From: Tenericutes bacterium MZ-XQ
Lineage (GTDB): Bacteria; Bacillota_I; Bacilli_A; Acholeplasmatales; Acholeplasmataceae
Direction: 5' to 3'
Assembly (NCBI GenBank): GCA_002838205.1
Contig: CP017950.1
Coordinates: 2,052,858-2,116,857, forward strand
DNA: 64,000 nt
Numbering within the stretch: the stretch's first letter is position 1; every line of letters begins with the position of its first letter. Below the pieces are notes generated by a model that was not told the DNA's origin, did not search any database, and worked only from the letters and a program-made list of their open reading frames with translations. Position numbers and translations under genes: made by a program. Shown piece after piece: positions 46,866-56,630 of the stretch.

Positions 46866-49800
46866 TTATCTTATAGTTCCAGGTAAATATGAATAGAACA
46901 CTCTTGATGATTCTACACCGTCCACTGTAACTGTAATCGTATATGAAACAGTCATAGCTCTTTCTGGCATTTGAATAATTCTACCCGTATTGTCTAAGTA
47001 TTCGGGGTAATCACTAACCATGCTGATTTGTGCGCCTTGGAATGTTGAAGCAATTAAATACTCATGTGCAAGCAGTTCTTCAAATAATGGTGTTAGTCCA
47101 CCTCTAAGCATAGATTGTGGACACATTTTTCCACTAAAGTGATTATGGTATTTCATATGATCAACTGGTAAATTGTAATCAACTAAAAGTTGTGCTGATA
47201 ATTTAGCAGTTCTTTGCCATACTCTATAGTTATCTCCATCTTGAGCAACTGATGTTTCAATACCAATACTATTTCTATTTCCGCCACCGATGAGTTCGTT
47301 ATTTGTTCCCCAAACGACACCGGCTACTCTACTACCATCTCCAGCATGATAAGCTATTTCATCTAAAGGAACATGTTGATATACGTCTTTATCATCCATA
47401 GTATAATGCCATGAAACAAAGACATTACTGTTGATTGCGCCATTGTATAAATAATTAGCGTGTGCTAAAGCACCTTGTCCTGGACTTGTATTTGCGGTTT
47501 CGTGAATCGTTACATAATAAACATTTTCATCGTTATATCTAGGCATGTGATCTAGAGGATCAGATTTTTTGATGCCAGGTCTATTTACTCCGATTGGTAT
47601 CATCTTTGAGGTGTTAATATCTAGTTCATCAAAGTAAAATCTTGATACACTCTCGTACTTGAAATCCATATAGTTATGTGTCACTCCATAAACTAACCAT
47701 TTATGAGGTGTTGTATAGCTGATTTGTCCTGTGGTTAACACATCTAATAGATCAGATTCTAATAACTGATTATGGAATGTTAATGTGTATTCTGTTTGAA
47801 CATCAGGGTGATTAGCAAGTGTAACTACGAATGTTACTTGACCTGCACTATGTGAAGAAACTTCACCAAATTGATTGATCGTAGCAACATCAGGATTCAA
47901 TGATTCAAATAACACTGGTTCATCTGAAATTTGAACCGGAAATACGAGTGTATCTAGTGTTAATATATCACCAACAATGAGTTGTTGTGATGTCGTAGAT
48001 GGTGAAACCTCTACCCCAGGATCTGTTGTTACTTCAACACTAACAATTGTGTTGATAGAAAAATCACTACCTAATCTTAATGTAACATCTGAAAAACCAC
48101 TTTTTAAAGCGATAATGACACCATATGACTTAAAGAAAACTACTTCTGGATTTGATGTGATCAATCTAACTTTATCAGGATCTGATCCTATCGGTAACAC
48201 CTCAAAATGAAATGTGTGTACCTCTGAAACTTCAAGTAACAACTCATTTGCTTCTGCGATAATTTTGACAGGGATTTTAGGATCATAATCTTCTATACTG
48301 ACGATATCTGATGGATCACTATAAAACCCTCTCAAATCATGTTCAGTAATATTTTCAAAATCGCTATATAAAGGAGTTTCTACACCCCAATAATTTAATG
48401 TGAAATCAATATGATGATCCATATTAGCTTTTGCAGCTAATCCAGTGTAATTTGAAACTTCATTAAATCTCACATAATCAGCGATGTCAATTGATGATTT
48501 TGTTTGAAGTTCAATCGCGTTAATGACTTGATCAATCACATTTCTTTCAACTTGAACAACTGTTGAAGGATCATAATCTGACACTGCCATGATTGAGATT
48601 GCATGTTCTACATTTGTAATTTGATTGCCAAATACAATAATCTCACCATTTAGATAGTCTTCAATATAAATCGCATGACCATCTAAATTTGTAAATATAT
48701 TTTGTTCGATATGAATATCATGAACTGTAGATAGATTTAAAAATTTGTCTACGGTTACTCCATCCACGTGATTATCTATAAAAGTGAAATTTCCTATACC
48801 AGCTTGATTCATAATCGTTGCTGATCCTGTAAAACTAAAGTTGCTCATGTGAATATGATCAGCTGCAATTTCAATACTGCCTGATAATATAGCACCTTCA
48901 CTACCCATAAATGTTAAATTGTCTTGACTTACAACAAAATCTTCTTCATAAGACCCAGCAAATACGATTAAAGTTGCACCTTGTTCAGCTACTTCAAGGG
49001 CATCACTCATATTGGCGAATAAATCAACACCATACTCAAAATTTACACCTAAATGTAAAACAGTATCAGATGTGACTTTTGTTTCATCAACAAGCAAATA
49101 ATTAACGATTTCAACTTCAAAAGTATCGGTAATACTATTATCAAAATCAGAAATAGCAGTAATCGTTACCATACCAGTCTTTAATGCAGTTAAAACCCCA
49201 GTTTCACTGATGGTTGCGATCTCGCTATCACTAGATGACCATGTTACATACTCATAAGCATCATCAGGTCCGACTTCTGCATTTAATGTCTGTGTTGTGT
49301 TTATATTAACTTTATTATGTCCTTGAATAATGATGGTTTCAGCTTCATTAAATACTCTAACTGTAATTTCTTCTCTGACTTCGTCATCATAACTTGAAAT
49401 CACTTCAATTGTTGTTGTTCCATTTTTAAGTCCGGTGATTTCACCAGTTGCTGAAACTGTTAGAATTGTATCATCTTCAACTTCAAAATACACATCATCA
49501 TTAGAAGTAAACGGAATGTCTTCAGTCATACCAACCCACATTTCATAATAATCTTGTTCTACTTCTAAGGTGATGATTTTTCGAACGATAATTGTAATCT
49601 CTATAGATACCGTTGGATCTGTTACAGATGTAACTGTAAGTGTTCCTTCACCTTCTTCGATTCCAGTGACATTACAATCATTATCAACATCAAATGTAGG
49701 ATCATTTTTATCATCACAAACATATGTATCATTGCTTGTTATTTCGATAGCTATTGTTTCTCCTACTTTTAGTGTATAAGATGTTTGAGCTGACTCTAAA

Positions 49801-50114
49801 ACAACATCCTTTTCAACAATCACAGCAAGCGTTACTTGAACCTCTGGGTTTATAGTAGACGTAATACTTACTGTAACCTCTCCTGGGCTTAATGCTTCTA
49901 TAAGTCCTGAATCACTAACAGTTAAAACATCTTCATTACTGGATAAGTATGTTAATGTTTCATCATTACTTAATGCATCAATTTGATAGGTGTCTCCCTC
50001 TTTCAGTGTAATCTCTTGATCCGGGATAGATATTGTAATATCCTCTTCCACACACGCAAATAGACTAACTGATAAAATAAGTGCCATCCATATGTACGCA
50101 ATTTTCTTATGCAT
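46866..50114 (-). CDS. Lipoprotein N-acetylmuramoyl-L-alanine amidase with Ig-like and beta-helix domains
   Basis: The start is ATG 50112-50114 with GGAGG 9 bases upstream, giving 1082 residues; a longer frame has no ribosome site. A signal peptide ends in lipobox LFAC. Four BIG2-type Ig-like domains (about 20-340) are followed by a right-handed beta-helix (about 345-590), two more Ig-like domains, and an Amidase_2 domain (about 850-1020). Zinc-ligand and catalytic candidates are His in VTIHETAN, Glu in SIGIETS, and His and Cys in HNHFSGKMCPQS. It should remove stem peptides from peptidoglycan at the outer surface. Its start overlaps the amiE-like gene by 8 bases. Confidence 0.92.
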   Translation of the reverse strand: MHKKIAYIWMALILSVSLFACVEEDITISIPDQEITLKEGDTYQIDALSNDETLTYLSSNEDVLTVSDSGLIEALSPGEVTVSITSTINPEVQVTLAVIVEKDVVLESAQTSYTLKVGETIAIEITSNDTYVCDDKNDPTFDVDNDCNVTGIEEGEGTLTVTSVTDPTVSIEITIIVRKIITLEVEQDYYEMWVGMTEDIPFTSNDDVYFEVEDDTILTVSATGEITGLKNGTTTIEVISSYDDEVREEITVRVFNEAETIIIQGHNKVNINTTQTLNAEVGPDDAYEYVTWSSSDSEIATISETGVLTALKTGMVTITAISDFDNSITDTFEVEIVNYLLVDETKVTSDTVLHLGVNFEYGVDLFANMSDALEVAEQGATLIVFAGSYEEDFVVSQDNLTFMGSEGAILSGSIEIAADHIHMSNFSFTGSATIMNQAGIGNFTFIDNHVDGVTVDKFLNLSTVHDIHIEQNIFTNLDGHAIYIEDYLNGEIIVFGNQITNVEHAISIMAVSDYDPSTVVQVERNVIDQVINAIELQTKSSIDIADYVRFNEVSNYTGLAAKANMDHHIDFTLNYWGVETPLYSDFENITEHDLRGFYSDPSDIVSIEDYDPKIPVKIIAEANELLLEVSEVHTFHFEVLPIGSDPDKVRLITSNPEVVFFKSYGVIIALKSGFSDVTLRLGSDFSINTIVSVEVTTDPGVEVSPSTTSQQLIVGDILTLDTLVFPVQISDEPVLFESLNPDVATINQFGEVSSHSAGQVTFVVTLANHPDVQTEYTLTFHNQLLESDLLDVLTTGQISYTTPHKWLVYGVTHNYMDFKYESVSRFYFDELDINTSKMIPIGVNRPGIKKSDPLDHMPRYNDENVYYVTIHETANTSPGQGALAHANYLYNGAINSNVFVSWHYTMDDKDVYQHVPLDEIAYHAGDGSRVAGVVWGTNNELIGGGNRNSIGIETSVAQDGDNYRVWQRTAKLSAQLLVDYNLPVDHMKYHNHFSGKMCPQSMLRGGLTPLFEELLAHEYLIASTFQGAQISMVSDYPEYLDNTGRIIQMPERAMTVSYTITVTVDGVESSRVFYSYLPGTIR

Positions 50115-51165
50115 GTTTATTTTCCTCCCTATACTCATATATTTTTTGAGCAATATGTTTTCTATAACCAATAATTTCATTAAGTTCTCGCTTCGGATGC
50201 ACTGCATTTGATAACATGACAAAACCTATCTCATGTTTTCTATCGATGAACATATTACATCCGGTAAAACCTGTATGTAAAATCGTTTGATCAAAATCAG
50301 ACATATCTGATGATGATCCACCTTTAGTTGGTTTATCCCATCCTAAAGCCCTTTTTAAGATGTTCCCATTCAAAGATGGCAACTCTTTTTGAACTTTGAA
50401 TAATAAATCAACATTCTCTTTTTTTAACACAAATCTATTTTCTAATATACTTTTTATGAAAATATTTAAGTCATTAACTGTTGAAAATAATCCAGCGTGT
50501 CCTGCACCACCAATCGCAAAAGCTTTTTCATCGTGGACAAGACCCTTTAAAAATCCTTTATAGACTTCATCATCTCTAAATTCTGTTGGTGCACATCTAT
50601 AACCATTTGGTTGATATGATGTATCTTTCATACCTAAAGGTTTAAAAATGATTTCTTGACTGTATTCATGTAAAGTTTTTCCAGTGATTTTTTCAATCAT
50701 AAACCCAAGCAAAATAAATCCGATATCCGAGTATATAATATATTCACCTTTATTCACCTTCAGTTTAACACTTTTAATTTTATTTTCAACATCTTCTCTA
50801 TCTCTTAAAGTGTTTGCTCTTGGAATATCCGCTGGAAGTCCTGATGAATGTGTAAGTAAGTCATAAACATTAGTTTCTGAAATTGGATAGTAATCGATGA
50901 TTTCATTGACTTTTGTATCTAAGGTCAATTTGCTTTCTTCAATAAGTTTCATGATTAATGTCGTTGTTGAAACAACCTTAGTTAGTGATGCAACATCATA
51001 GATTTCATCACCCTTTAGTTTTACCTCTGAAGGGTAGAGTTGTTTATATCCAACATAATCGCTTTTGGGTATTTGATTTTTTTCGACATATCCAAAATGC
51101 ACTCCAGGAAAGTGTTTTTTTAAAACACCTTCCTTTAGTATATTATTAATATTATTTATGATCAT
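50107..51165 (-). CDS. Beta-lactamase-fold serine hydrolase, AmiE-like
   Basis: The start is ATG 51163-51165, with AAGG 7 bases upstream; a TTG two codons earlier overlaps that site (352 residues). The active-site Ser-x-x-Lys is SLTK in YDVASLTKVVSTTTL. The second motif is Tyr-Ser-Asp in YIIYSDIGFILLG, and the third is HTG in LHTGFTG. In B. subtilis a homologue, YbbE/AmiE, in the murQ-murR-murP-amiE-nagZ-namZ operon is assigned as an N-acetylmuramyl-L-alanine amidase. This neighbourhood supports the same role. A generic class C beta-lactamase-like esterase is the alternative. There is no signal peptide. Confidence 0.85.
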   Translation of the reverse strand: MIINNINNILKEGVLKKHFPGVHFGYVEKNQIPKSDYVGYKQLYPSEVKLKGDEIYDVASLTKVVSTTTLIMKLIEESKLTLDTKVNEIIDYYPISETNVYDLLTHSSGLPADIPRANTLRDREDVENKIKSVKLKVNKGEYIIYSDIGFILLGFMIEKITGKTLHEYSQEIIFKPLGMKDTSYQPNGYRCAPTEFRDDEVYKGFLKGLVHDEKAFAIGGAGHAGLFSTVNDLNIFIKSILENRFVLKKENVDLLFKVQKELPSLNGNILKRALGWDKPTKGGSSSDMSDFDQTILHTGFTGCNMFIDRKHEIGFVMLSNAVHPKRELNEIIGYRKHIAQKIYEYREENKHA

Positions 51166-51186
51166 TTCCAAACCTTCTTTTTTAAA

Positions 51187-54100
51187 TTACTTGATATGAT
51201 TTGCTTGTTTTTTTCTTATGAAGAACAATGCTGATCCACCTAAAATAAAGCTGAATGTCATAAATATTGCACTAGAACCTGTAATCGCTGATCCACACCC
51301 TTTTTTTGGTGTAGGCTCTTCTATAGCAACACATGTTCCATCGATATATTCAAAACCATCTTCACACGTTGTACTCACAACTTCAAAAGAAATTGTGCTA
51401 ACAAAACTTTCTACATCATAAGCTCCAATCGCTTTAAAACTGATTTCGTATGTGCCGGCCTCATCAACAACTATACGTTCATCATATAATGTCCATTGTC
51501 CGTTGTTGATCTTATAATATATCGCATCATTTGATGATAAGGTTAAAGTTACACTATCTTCATATTTACTACCGCTAATCAACGTACCAGTAATACTATA
51601 TGTTGGCGAAGTCACTGCATTTACAATTTCAAGATTAATGGTTTCTATCAAACTTTCAAAACCATCTTCATCTACTGCTTTATATAAAATTGTATAATTT
51701 CCTATTTCATCGATGGTAATAGCTTCGGTATATAACGTCCAACTAGCGTTGTCAATCTTATAATAAACATCATACTCTGATGTAAAGTTTATTGTTGCAT
51801 CAGTTTCATAAACATGATCGACAACCATATCACCTACAACATCTATTGTTGGAACTTCAATAACCTTAACAACGTCGCTTTCCCAAGGGAATGTTGCATA
51901 CTTTGTCCAATAATGTTCTTGAATTCTTTCTAATGCTTGAACGACATTGTTATTAAAACTATTTAATGTTTTATAAGAGAAGAATGAACTACCAACAACA
52001 CTGTCGTACTTAGATATGTATCTTAATTGTTCAGTAATCTCATTCGGATTATCCCAACTTCCATCAGCATATCGGTAAAATCCATGACCAATAATGAGAT
52101 CAACTCCATGTGCTTCAGTTAACTGTGCCCACCAATCTACAAGATCAGCAAACGGCGCAGCTCCATGATCAAACTCCCAATAAAGTTGTGGCATGATGTA
52201 ATCTAACCAACCTTCCATCACCCATTTTCTTGTGTCTGCATATTGATCACTATAACTTTGAAGTGCATATGGACTTGTATTTGATCCAAATGCTCCACCT
52301 GATAGCCAAATACCAAATGGACTGATACCAAATTCAACTGTTCTATCTCTATTTCTGTTCCAGTTGTTGATAGTAATATGAAGATTTTCGATTAACATAT
52401 CAACATTTCTTCTGCGCCAATCATCAAGAGATTCACCAGTTAATTTTGTGTCGTTATACGTTTCTGCATCTTGTGAATCAGACATACCGCTATAACTATA
52501 GAAATAATCATCAAAATGAATGCCGTCAACATCATATTTAGACATTAACTCGTTCACTACATTAATGATGTAAGATCTTACACGTGGTTCTCCAGGATTT
52601 AGTATGAGTTTCCCTTGACTATCTTGAATGACTAAATCAGGATTTTGTTTTGCAAAATTCTCGTCATGAAGTGCATCTAGCTGAGTTTGTTTATCTGCCG
52701 TTCCAGTAGATACACGATATGGATTCAACCATGCATGTACTTCTATACCTCTATGATGAGCTTCATCCAAAATGAATTGGAATATATCCCAGCCCGGGTC
52801 TATACCTTCAGCTCCCATAATATATCTACTCCATGGTGCATAATCGCTATCATAAAATGCATCATTCATTGGTCGAACTTGGAAAAACATCACATTAAAG
52901 TTAAGCTCTTCTAATCGATCTAACATCGTTATGATTTCATTTTTATAACTATCTTCGCCATAATGCATGCCAATATCAATATTACTTACAGTTGCTACCC
53001 AAACAGCTCTAACTTCTGCATCTTTTTCTGTATATGTTGTTGGTAGTTCAACTGGTGTATTGGTTTGATAGTAATTTACATACTCACCATCACGAATCAC
53101 AAATCTATTGGTTTCACTTGGTGGTATATTTAATCTTATGCGTTCAGAGATTGTCTCTGATACATTCAATGCTTCATCTTGAGCATAATATTCTAATGTA
53201 TATGTTGCGTTTAAAGCTAAAATAAGTGTTTCACTATATAAATTCCAACTTGACCAAGTTTTACCATTGTGTAGTCGATAAAAAATCTCATCAGTGCCAT
53301 TTGTACTTGACAAATCGACTAATGTTTCTTCAATGTAATATATATCCTCTTTTTCACCAGTAATTGTTAGAAGTGGATCTTCTGGAGGTGTTTGGTCAAT
53401 GATGATTTCTTTAGTGACTTCATTCATAGTCGCATCATCATTTCTAAATACAATCGTATAAGTACCTTCAACATCTAATGTAAATGGTGCTGTATACGTA
53501 TGCCAACCGCCACTATTGATTTGATATGATATAGAATCAGCATCACTTGTAAATGAAATTTCAGCATGTTGATAATATGGATCTCTACCAACACCATCAA
53601 TTGAAATCACAGGATCAGGATAAGATTCTAGAGTTACCGCTATGCTTTGTGTATATATCTCAGACTCAATGCCTTCTGAATCAATCGTTTTGACCCTAAA
53701 GAAATATGTACCTGCTTGATCCAAAGTGATCGGACCTTCATATAGATTCCATTCGCCCACACTTCCTTTGTTGATTGCAACCCATATAGGATTTACATCA
53801 GATGCAAGCGTGACTGTAGATCCTACGACATATGCATCTCCAATCATTTCACCGTTAATAGTCAATGTAGGTACGTCTAAATTTTGTTTTTCTATTTCAA
53901 AGCTACGTGCTTGAACTAAACTTTCTTGAGCTAAACTATCGATAGCTTTATAGTAAACTGTATGTTCTCCTTGTTCATTAATTATAAATGGCGCAGTGTA
54001 TAACTGCCAAATGCCATCACCAGTGTGATAGTAAATATCGTGTGTTGATGAGAGTGTGACTTCAACTTCTGTTCTATATACTCCACCATCTAAAGTTCCA

Positions 54101-55410
54101 TCTAGACTTATTGTTGGTGCATCTACAGTACTCGTTTGCCATGTGTTTAAAGGTTTTGTCGTCCATAAATTAGTGGTCACTAAGTTCATATGTGTAGTAT
54201 TCAAAAAATTTGCACTATATAACATAGAGCCTTTAATCTCCGGATGTTTCTGATTATATTTGATTTGTTCATAGAACTCAACTGTAGGATACTCTGTTCG
54301 ATATATTCCGTGACCAATGATCAAGTCTACACCAGTGCCACGTACTGTTTCAGCCCACCAATCTACCACATCAGCATAAGGTGCCAATGAATGTTCTAAA
54401 TTCCAATATATCTGTGGATTGATGTAATGAACCCATCCTTCATCAACCCATTTCTTTGAATCTGCATACTGACTATAATAACTTTGGATTGAACCTGAAG
54501 CAACGTTTGCCCCATCAGGTTCTCCAACTTTCCATAATCCGATCGGTGAAACACCAAATCTAACATCTTTATTGCTATCTGTATTATGTGTATCAATGAC
54601 TGATTTTACTCCAGAGATAGCATTGTTTACACTTCTTCGTCTAAAATCTGAGAGTGTTTCATTGGTGAGCTTATAAGTGTTATAAGCATCTTGATCTTCT
54701 CCTGAAGGTAATCCACCATATGGATAAAAATAATCATCAAAATGAATACCATCAACATCATATAAATCCATGATTTCTGAGACGACATTCTTAATATAAT
54801 CCACAACAGCTGGTTCACCTGGATTTAAGATATATTTTCCATCATTGTCTTGAATGACTAAATTTGGATTCATTCTCGCGAAATTGTTTGGTGCTAAGTC
54901 GTTTAATGCTTCAGCACTTGATGTTGTTACACGATAAGGATTCATCCATGCATGAAACTCAATGCCTCTTGCATGAGCTGCAGAAACCATATAAGCCATT
55001 GCATCCCATCCTGGATCTTGTCCTTCAGAACCTGCTAAATATCTACTAAAAGGTGCGTAAGCACTTTGATAAAATGCATCATTTCTAGGTCTTACTTGAA
55101 ACAAGATAGCGTTTAGATTATTATCTTCAACATCATCTAGTAATGCATCAAATGCTGCTTTATATTGAGTTTCACTTGTGTGTAATGGGAAATTAAGATT
55201 GTATACTGTAGCAACCCACACACCTCTAAACTCACTTGTTCTTTCTACATATGTTTGTGGAGTCATCACTGGATTAGATGTACCATAATGATAAACATTG
55301 TCTCCATTTATTTGTAAAACTTCAAGTGGTCCATCGGCTTGTGTTGAAATAGACATACCCAAAGATCCTAGAAGTATGATTGCAAATATAAATAATATGA
55401 TTTTCTTCAT
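51187..55410 (-). CDS. Giant secreted protein with two GHL10 glycosidase domains and CGSAI-type tail
   Basis: The 1407-residue protein has a Sec signal (about 1-25). GHL10 (DUF187) domain 1 is about 50-425 (EFRGVWVATVYNLNFP, ILFQVRPRNDAFY, EFHAWMNPYRV, DGIHFDDYFYPYGG). Four Ig-like units of about 95 residues follow (440-800), each with YYHTGDGIWQLYTAPF-like strands. GHL10 domain 2 is about 815-1185, with the same motifs. Two more Ig units and the tail GCGSAITGSSAIF-helix-IRKK close the protein. E. coli DigH, a GHL10 protein, cleaves peptide-free peptidoglycan strands, so this is likely a surface endoglycosidase on amidase-treated glycan. Confidence 0.9.
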   Translation of the reverse strand: MKKIILFIFAIILLGSLGMSISTQADGPLEVLQINGDNVYHYGTSNPVMTPQTYVERTSEFRGVWVATVYNLNFPLHTSETQYKAAFDALLDDVEDNNLNAILFQVRPRNDAFYQSAYAPFSRYLAGSEGQDPGWDAMAYMVSAAHARGIEFHAWMNPYRVTTSSAEALNDLAPNNFARMNPNLVIQDNDGKYILNPGEPAVVDYIKNVVSEIMDLYDVDGIHFDDYFYPYGGLPSGEDQDAYNTYKLTNETLSDFRRRSVNNAISGVKSVIDTHNTDSNKDVRFGVSPIGLWKVGEPDGANVASGSIQSYYSQYADSKKWVDEGWVHYINPQIYWNLEHSLAPYADVVDWWAETVRGTGVDLIIGHGIYRTEYPTVEFYEQIKYNQKHPEIKGSMLYSANFLNTTHMNLVTTNLWTTKPLNTWQTSTVDAPTISLDGTLDGGVYRTEVEVTLSSTHDIYYHTGDGIWQLYTAPFIINEQGEHTVYYKAIDSLAQESLVQARSFEIEKQNLDVPTLTINGEMIGDAYVVGSTVTLASDVNPIWVAINKGSVGEWNLYEGPITLDQAGTYFFRVKTIDSEGIESEIYTQSIAVTLESYPDPVISIDGVGRDPYYQHAEISFTSDADSISYQINSGGWHTYTAPFTLDVEGTYTIVFRNDDATMNEVTKEIIIDQTPPEDPLLTITGEKEDIYYIEETLVDLSSTNGTDEIFYRLHNGKTWSSWNLYSETLILALNATYTLEYYAQDEALNVSETISERIRLNIPPSETNRFVIRDGEYVNYYQTNTPVELPTTYTEKDAEVRAVWVATVSNIDIGMHYGEDSYKNEIITMLDRLEELNFNVMFFQVRPMNDAFYDSDYAPWSRYIMGAEGIDPGWDIFQFILDEAHHRGIEVHAWLNPYRVSTGTADKQTQLDALHDENFAKQNPDLVIQDSQGKLILNPGEPRVRSYIINVVNELMSKYDVDGIHFDDYFYSYSGMSDSQDAETYNDTKLTGESLDDWRRRNVDMLIENLHITINNWNRNRDRTVEFGISPFGIWLSGGAFGSNTSPYALQSYSDQYADTRKWVMEGWLDYIMPQLYWEFDHGAAPFADLVDWWAQLTEAHGVDLIIGHGFYRYADGSWDNPNEITEQLRYISKYDSVVGSSFFSYKTLNSFNNNVVQALERIQEHYWTKYATFPWESDVVKVIEVPTIDVVGDMVVDHVYETDATINFTSEYDVYYKIDNASWTLYTEAITIDEIGNYTILYKAVDEDGFESLIETINLEIVNAVTSPTYSITGTLISGSKYEDSVTLTLSSNDAIYYKINNGQWTLYDERIVVDEAGTYEISFKAIGAYDVESFVSTISFEVVSTTCEDGFEYIDGTCVAIEEPTPKKGCGSAITGSSAIFMTFSFILGGSALFFIRKKQANHIK

Positions 55411-56627
55411 GTTGACCTTCCTCCCTGAAATAATTTCTTTAATCTTTTCATGCCTTCTTCTGTTTTACCTTCATCTATGAAAGTGTGATAAGTGAAAAAG
55501 ACATGACCTTTAACTTCTTTATATTGTGAAACATATTTAACTTGATTAATGATCTCATTAGGGTTTTCAAACTCACCCTCATTACCTAAACGATAAGCAC
55601 CATGTCCGACATATAAATCTACATCAGTATCCTTAACAGCATCTACCCAAAAGTCTACGATATCCGCAAATGGCGCAATTTCATGACCTAACTCCCAATA
55701 AATCTGCGGAACAATATAATCTATATATCCTTTTTTGACCCAGTCATAACTATCTGCATATTCGTTGCTATAACTTTGACTGCATTTTGGATCAGTATTT
55801 GACCCATGGTGTTCTTCGGTTTTATTTCTCCAAATGCCAAATGGAGAAACACCAAATCTTAGTTTAGGGTTTTCTTTTTTTATATGGTCATATACACGCT
55901 TGATGACTTCAGTTACTTGTTCTCTTCTAAAGTCGTCTAAAGTTTGTGTTTGGATTTCTCTTTGTTCATATTCTTTTAAATCGTTATCTTCATCGATTAA
56001 TCCACCGTAAGGATAAAAATAATCATCAAAATGAATGCCATCAACATCATAATTTTGAATAAGTTCTAAAATAGTTTCGATAATAAAATCTTTAACTTCA
56101 GTTCTTGCAGGATTCAATATTAATTGTCCTCGGTGATCGGTGACCAGCATTTCAGGATGCTTTTTCGCAAAGTTTAAATCATCACAAGTATCTAAATACT
56201 CTGTTTTTGATAAACCTGTTTTCATAGAAACTCTATATGGATTCATCCACGCATGAAACTCAATATGATGCTTTCTAGCTTCTTCAATAATCCATTTTAA
56301 AACATCAAAAGGAGGTCTTTCTCCTTCTTTTCCAGTTAAAAATCGACTGTATGGATTAAGTTGGGATTCATAAAATGCATCATTAGTTGTTCTAACTTGA
56401 AAAATAATTGCGTTCATTTGATAAGCGTTGCACGTTTCAAATATTTCATAAACTTTCTTTTTGTACAGTTCAATATCTTGAGTCGTTGGCATATCTATGT
56501 TTAGAACATTTGATACCCATAGTGCTTTAAAAGATTTATCTTTATATGTATCTGGAATGATGATATGATCTTTTGTGTTGTAATGATAAATTGGTTCTTC
56601 TGGATGTTTATACTTAAATAATTTCAT
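55407..56627 (-). CDS. Cytoplasmic GHL10-family glycosidase
   Basis: The 406-residue protein is a single GHL10 domain without signal peptide or anchor. It shares FKALWVSNVLNIDMP, NAIIFQVRTTNDAFY, EFHAWMNPYRVS, and DGIHFDDYFYPYGGL with both domains of the neighbouring secreted protein, so the three domains are paralogues. It probably cuts imported peptidoglycan oligosaccharides inside the cell. It ends over the start of the secreted GHL10 gene by 4 bases and follows the GH4-like gene by 3. Confidence 0.9.
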   Translation of the reverse strand: MKLFKYKHPEEPIYHYNTKDHIIIPDTYKDKSFKALWVSNVLNIDMPTTQDIELYKKKVYEIFETCNAYQMNAIIFQVRTTNDAFYESQLNPYSRFLTGKEGERPPFDVLKWIIEEARKHHIEFHAWMNPYRVSMKTGLSKTEYLDTCDDLNFAKKHPEMLVTDHRGQLILNPARTEVKDFIIETILELIQNYDVDGIHFDDYFYPYGGLIDEDNDLKEYEQREIQTQTLDDFRREQVTEVIKRVYDHIKKENPKLRFGVSPFGIWRNKTEEHHGSNTDPKCSQSYSNEYADSYDWVKKGYIDYIVPQIYWELGHEIAPFADIVDFWVDAVKDTDVDLYVGHGAYRLGNEGEFENPNEIINQVKYVSQYKEVKGHVFFTYHTFIDEGKTEEGMKRLKKLFQGGRST

Positions 56628-56630
56628 TTT

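Noticed and set aside
50115-50222. 36-residue extension of the amidase N-terminus
   Set aside because: It lies inside the amiE-like gene and would bury the signal peptide and lipobox; the ATG at 50114 has GGAGG.
50107-51165. True beta-lactamase conferring drug resistance
   Set aside because: The third motif is HTG rather than KTG, there is no signal peptide, and the gene lies in a wall-fragment catabolic operon.
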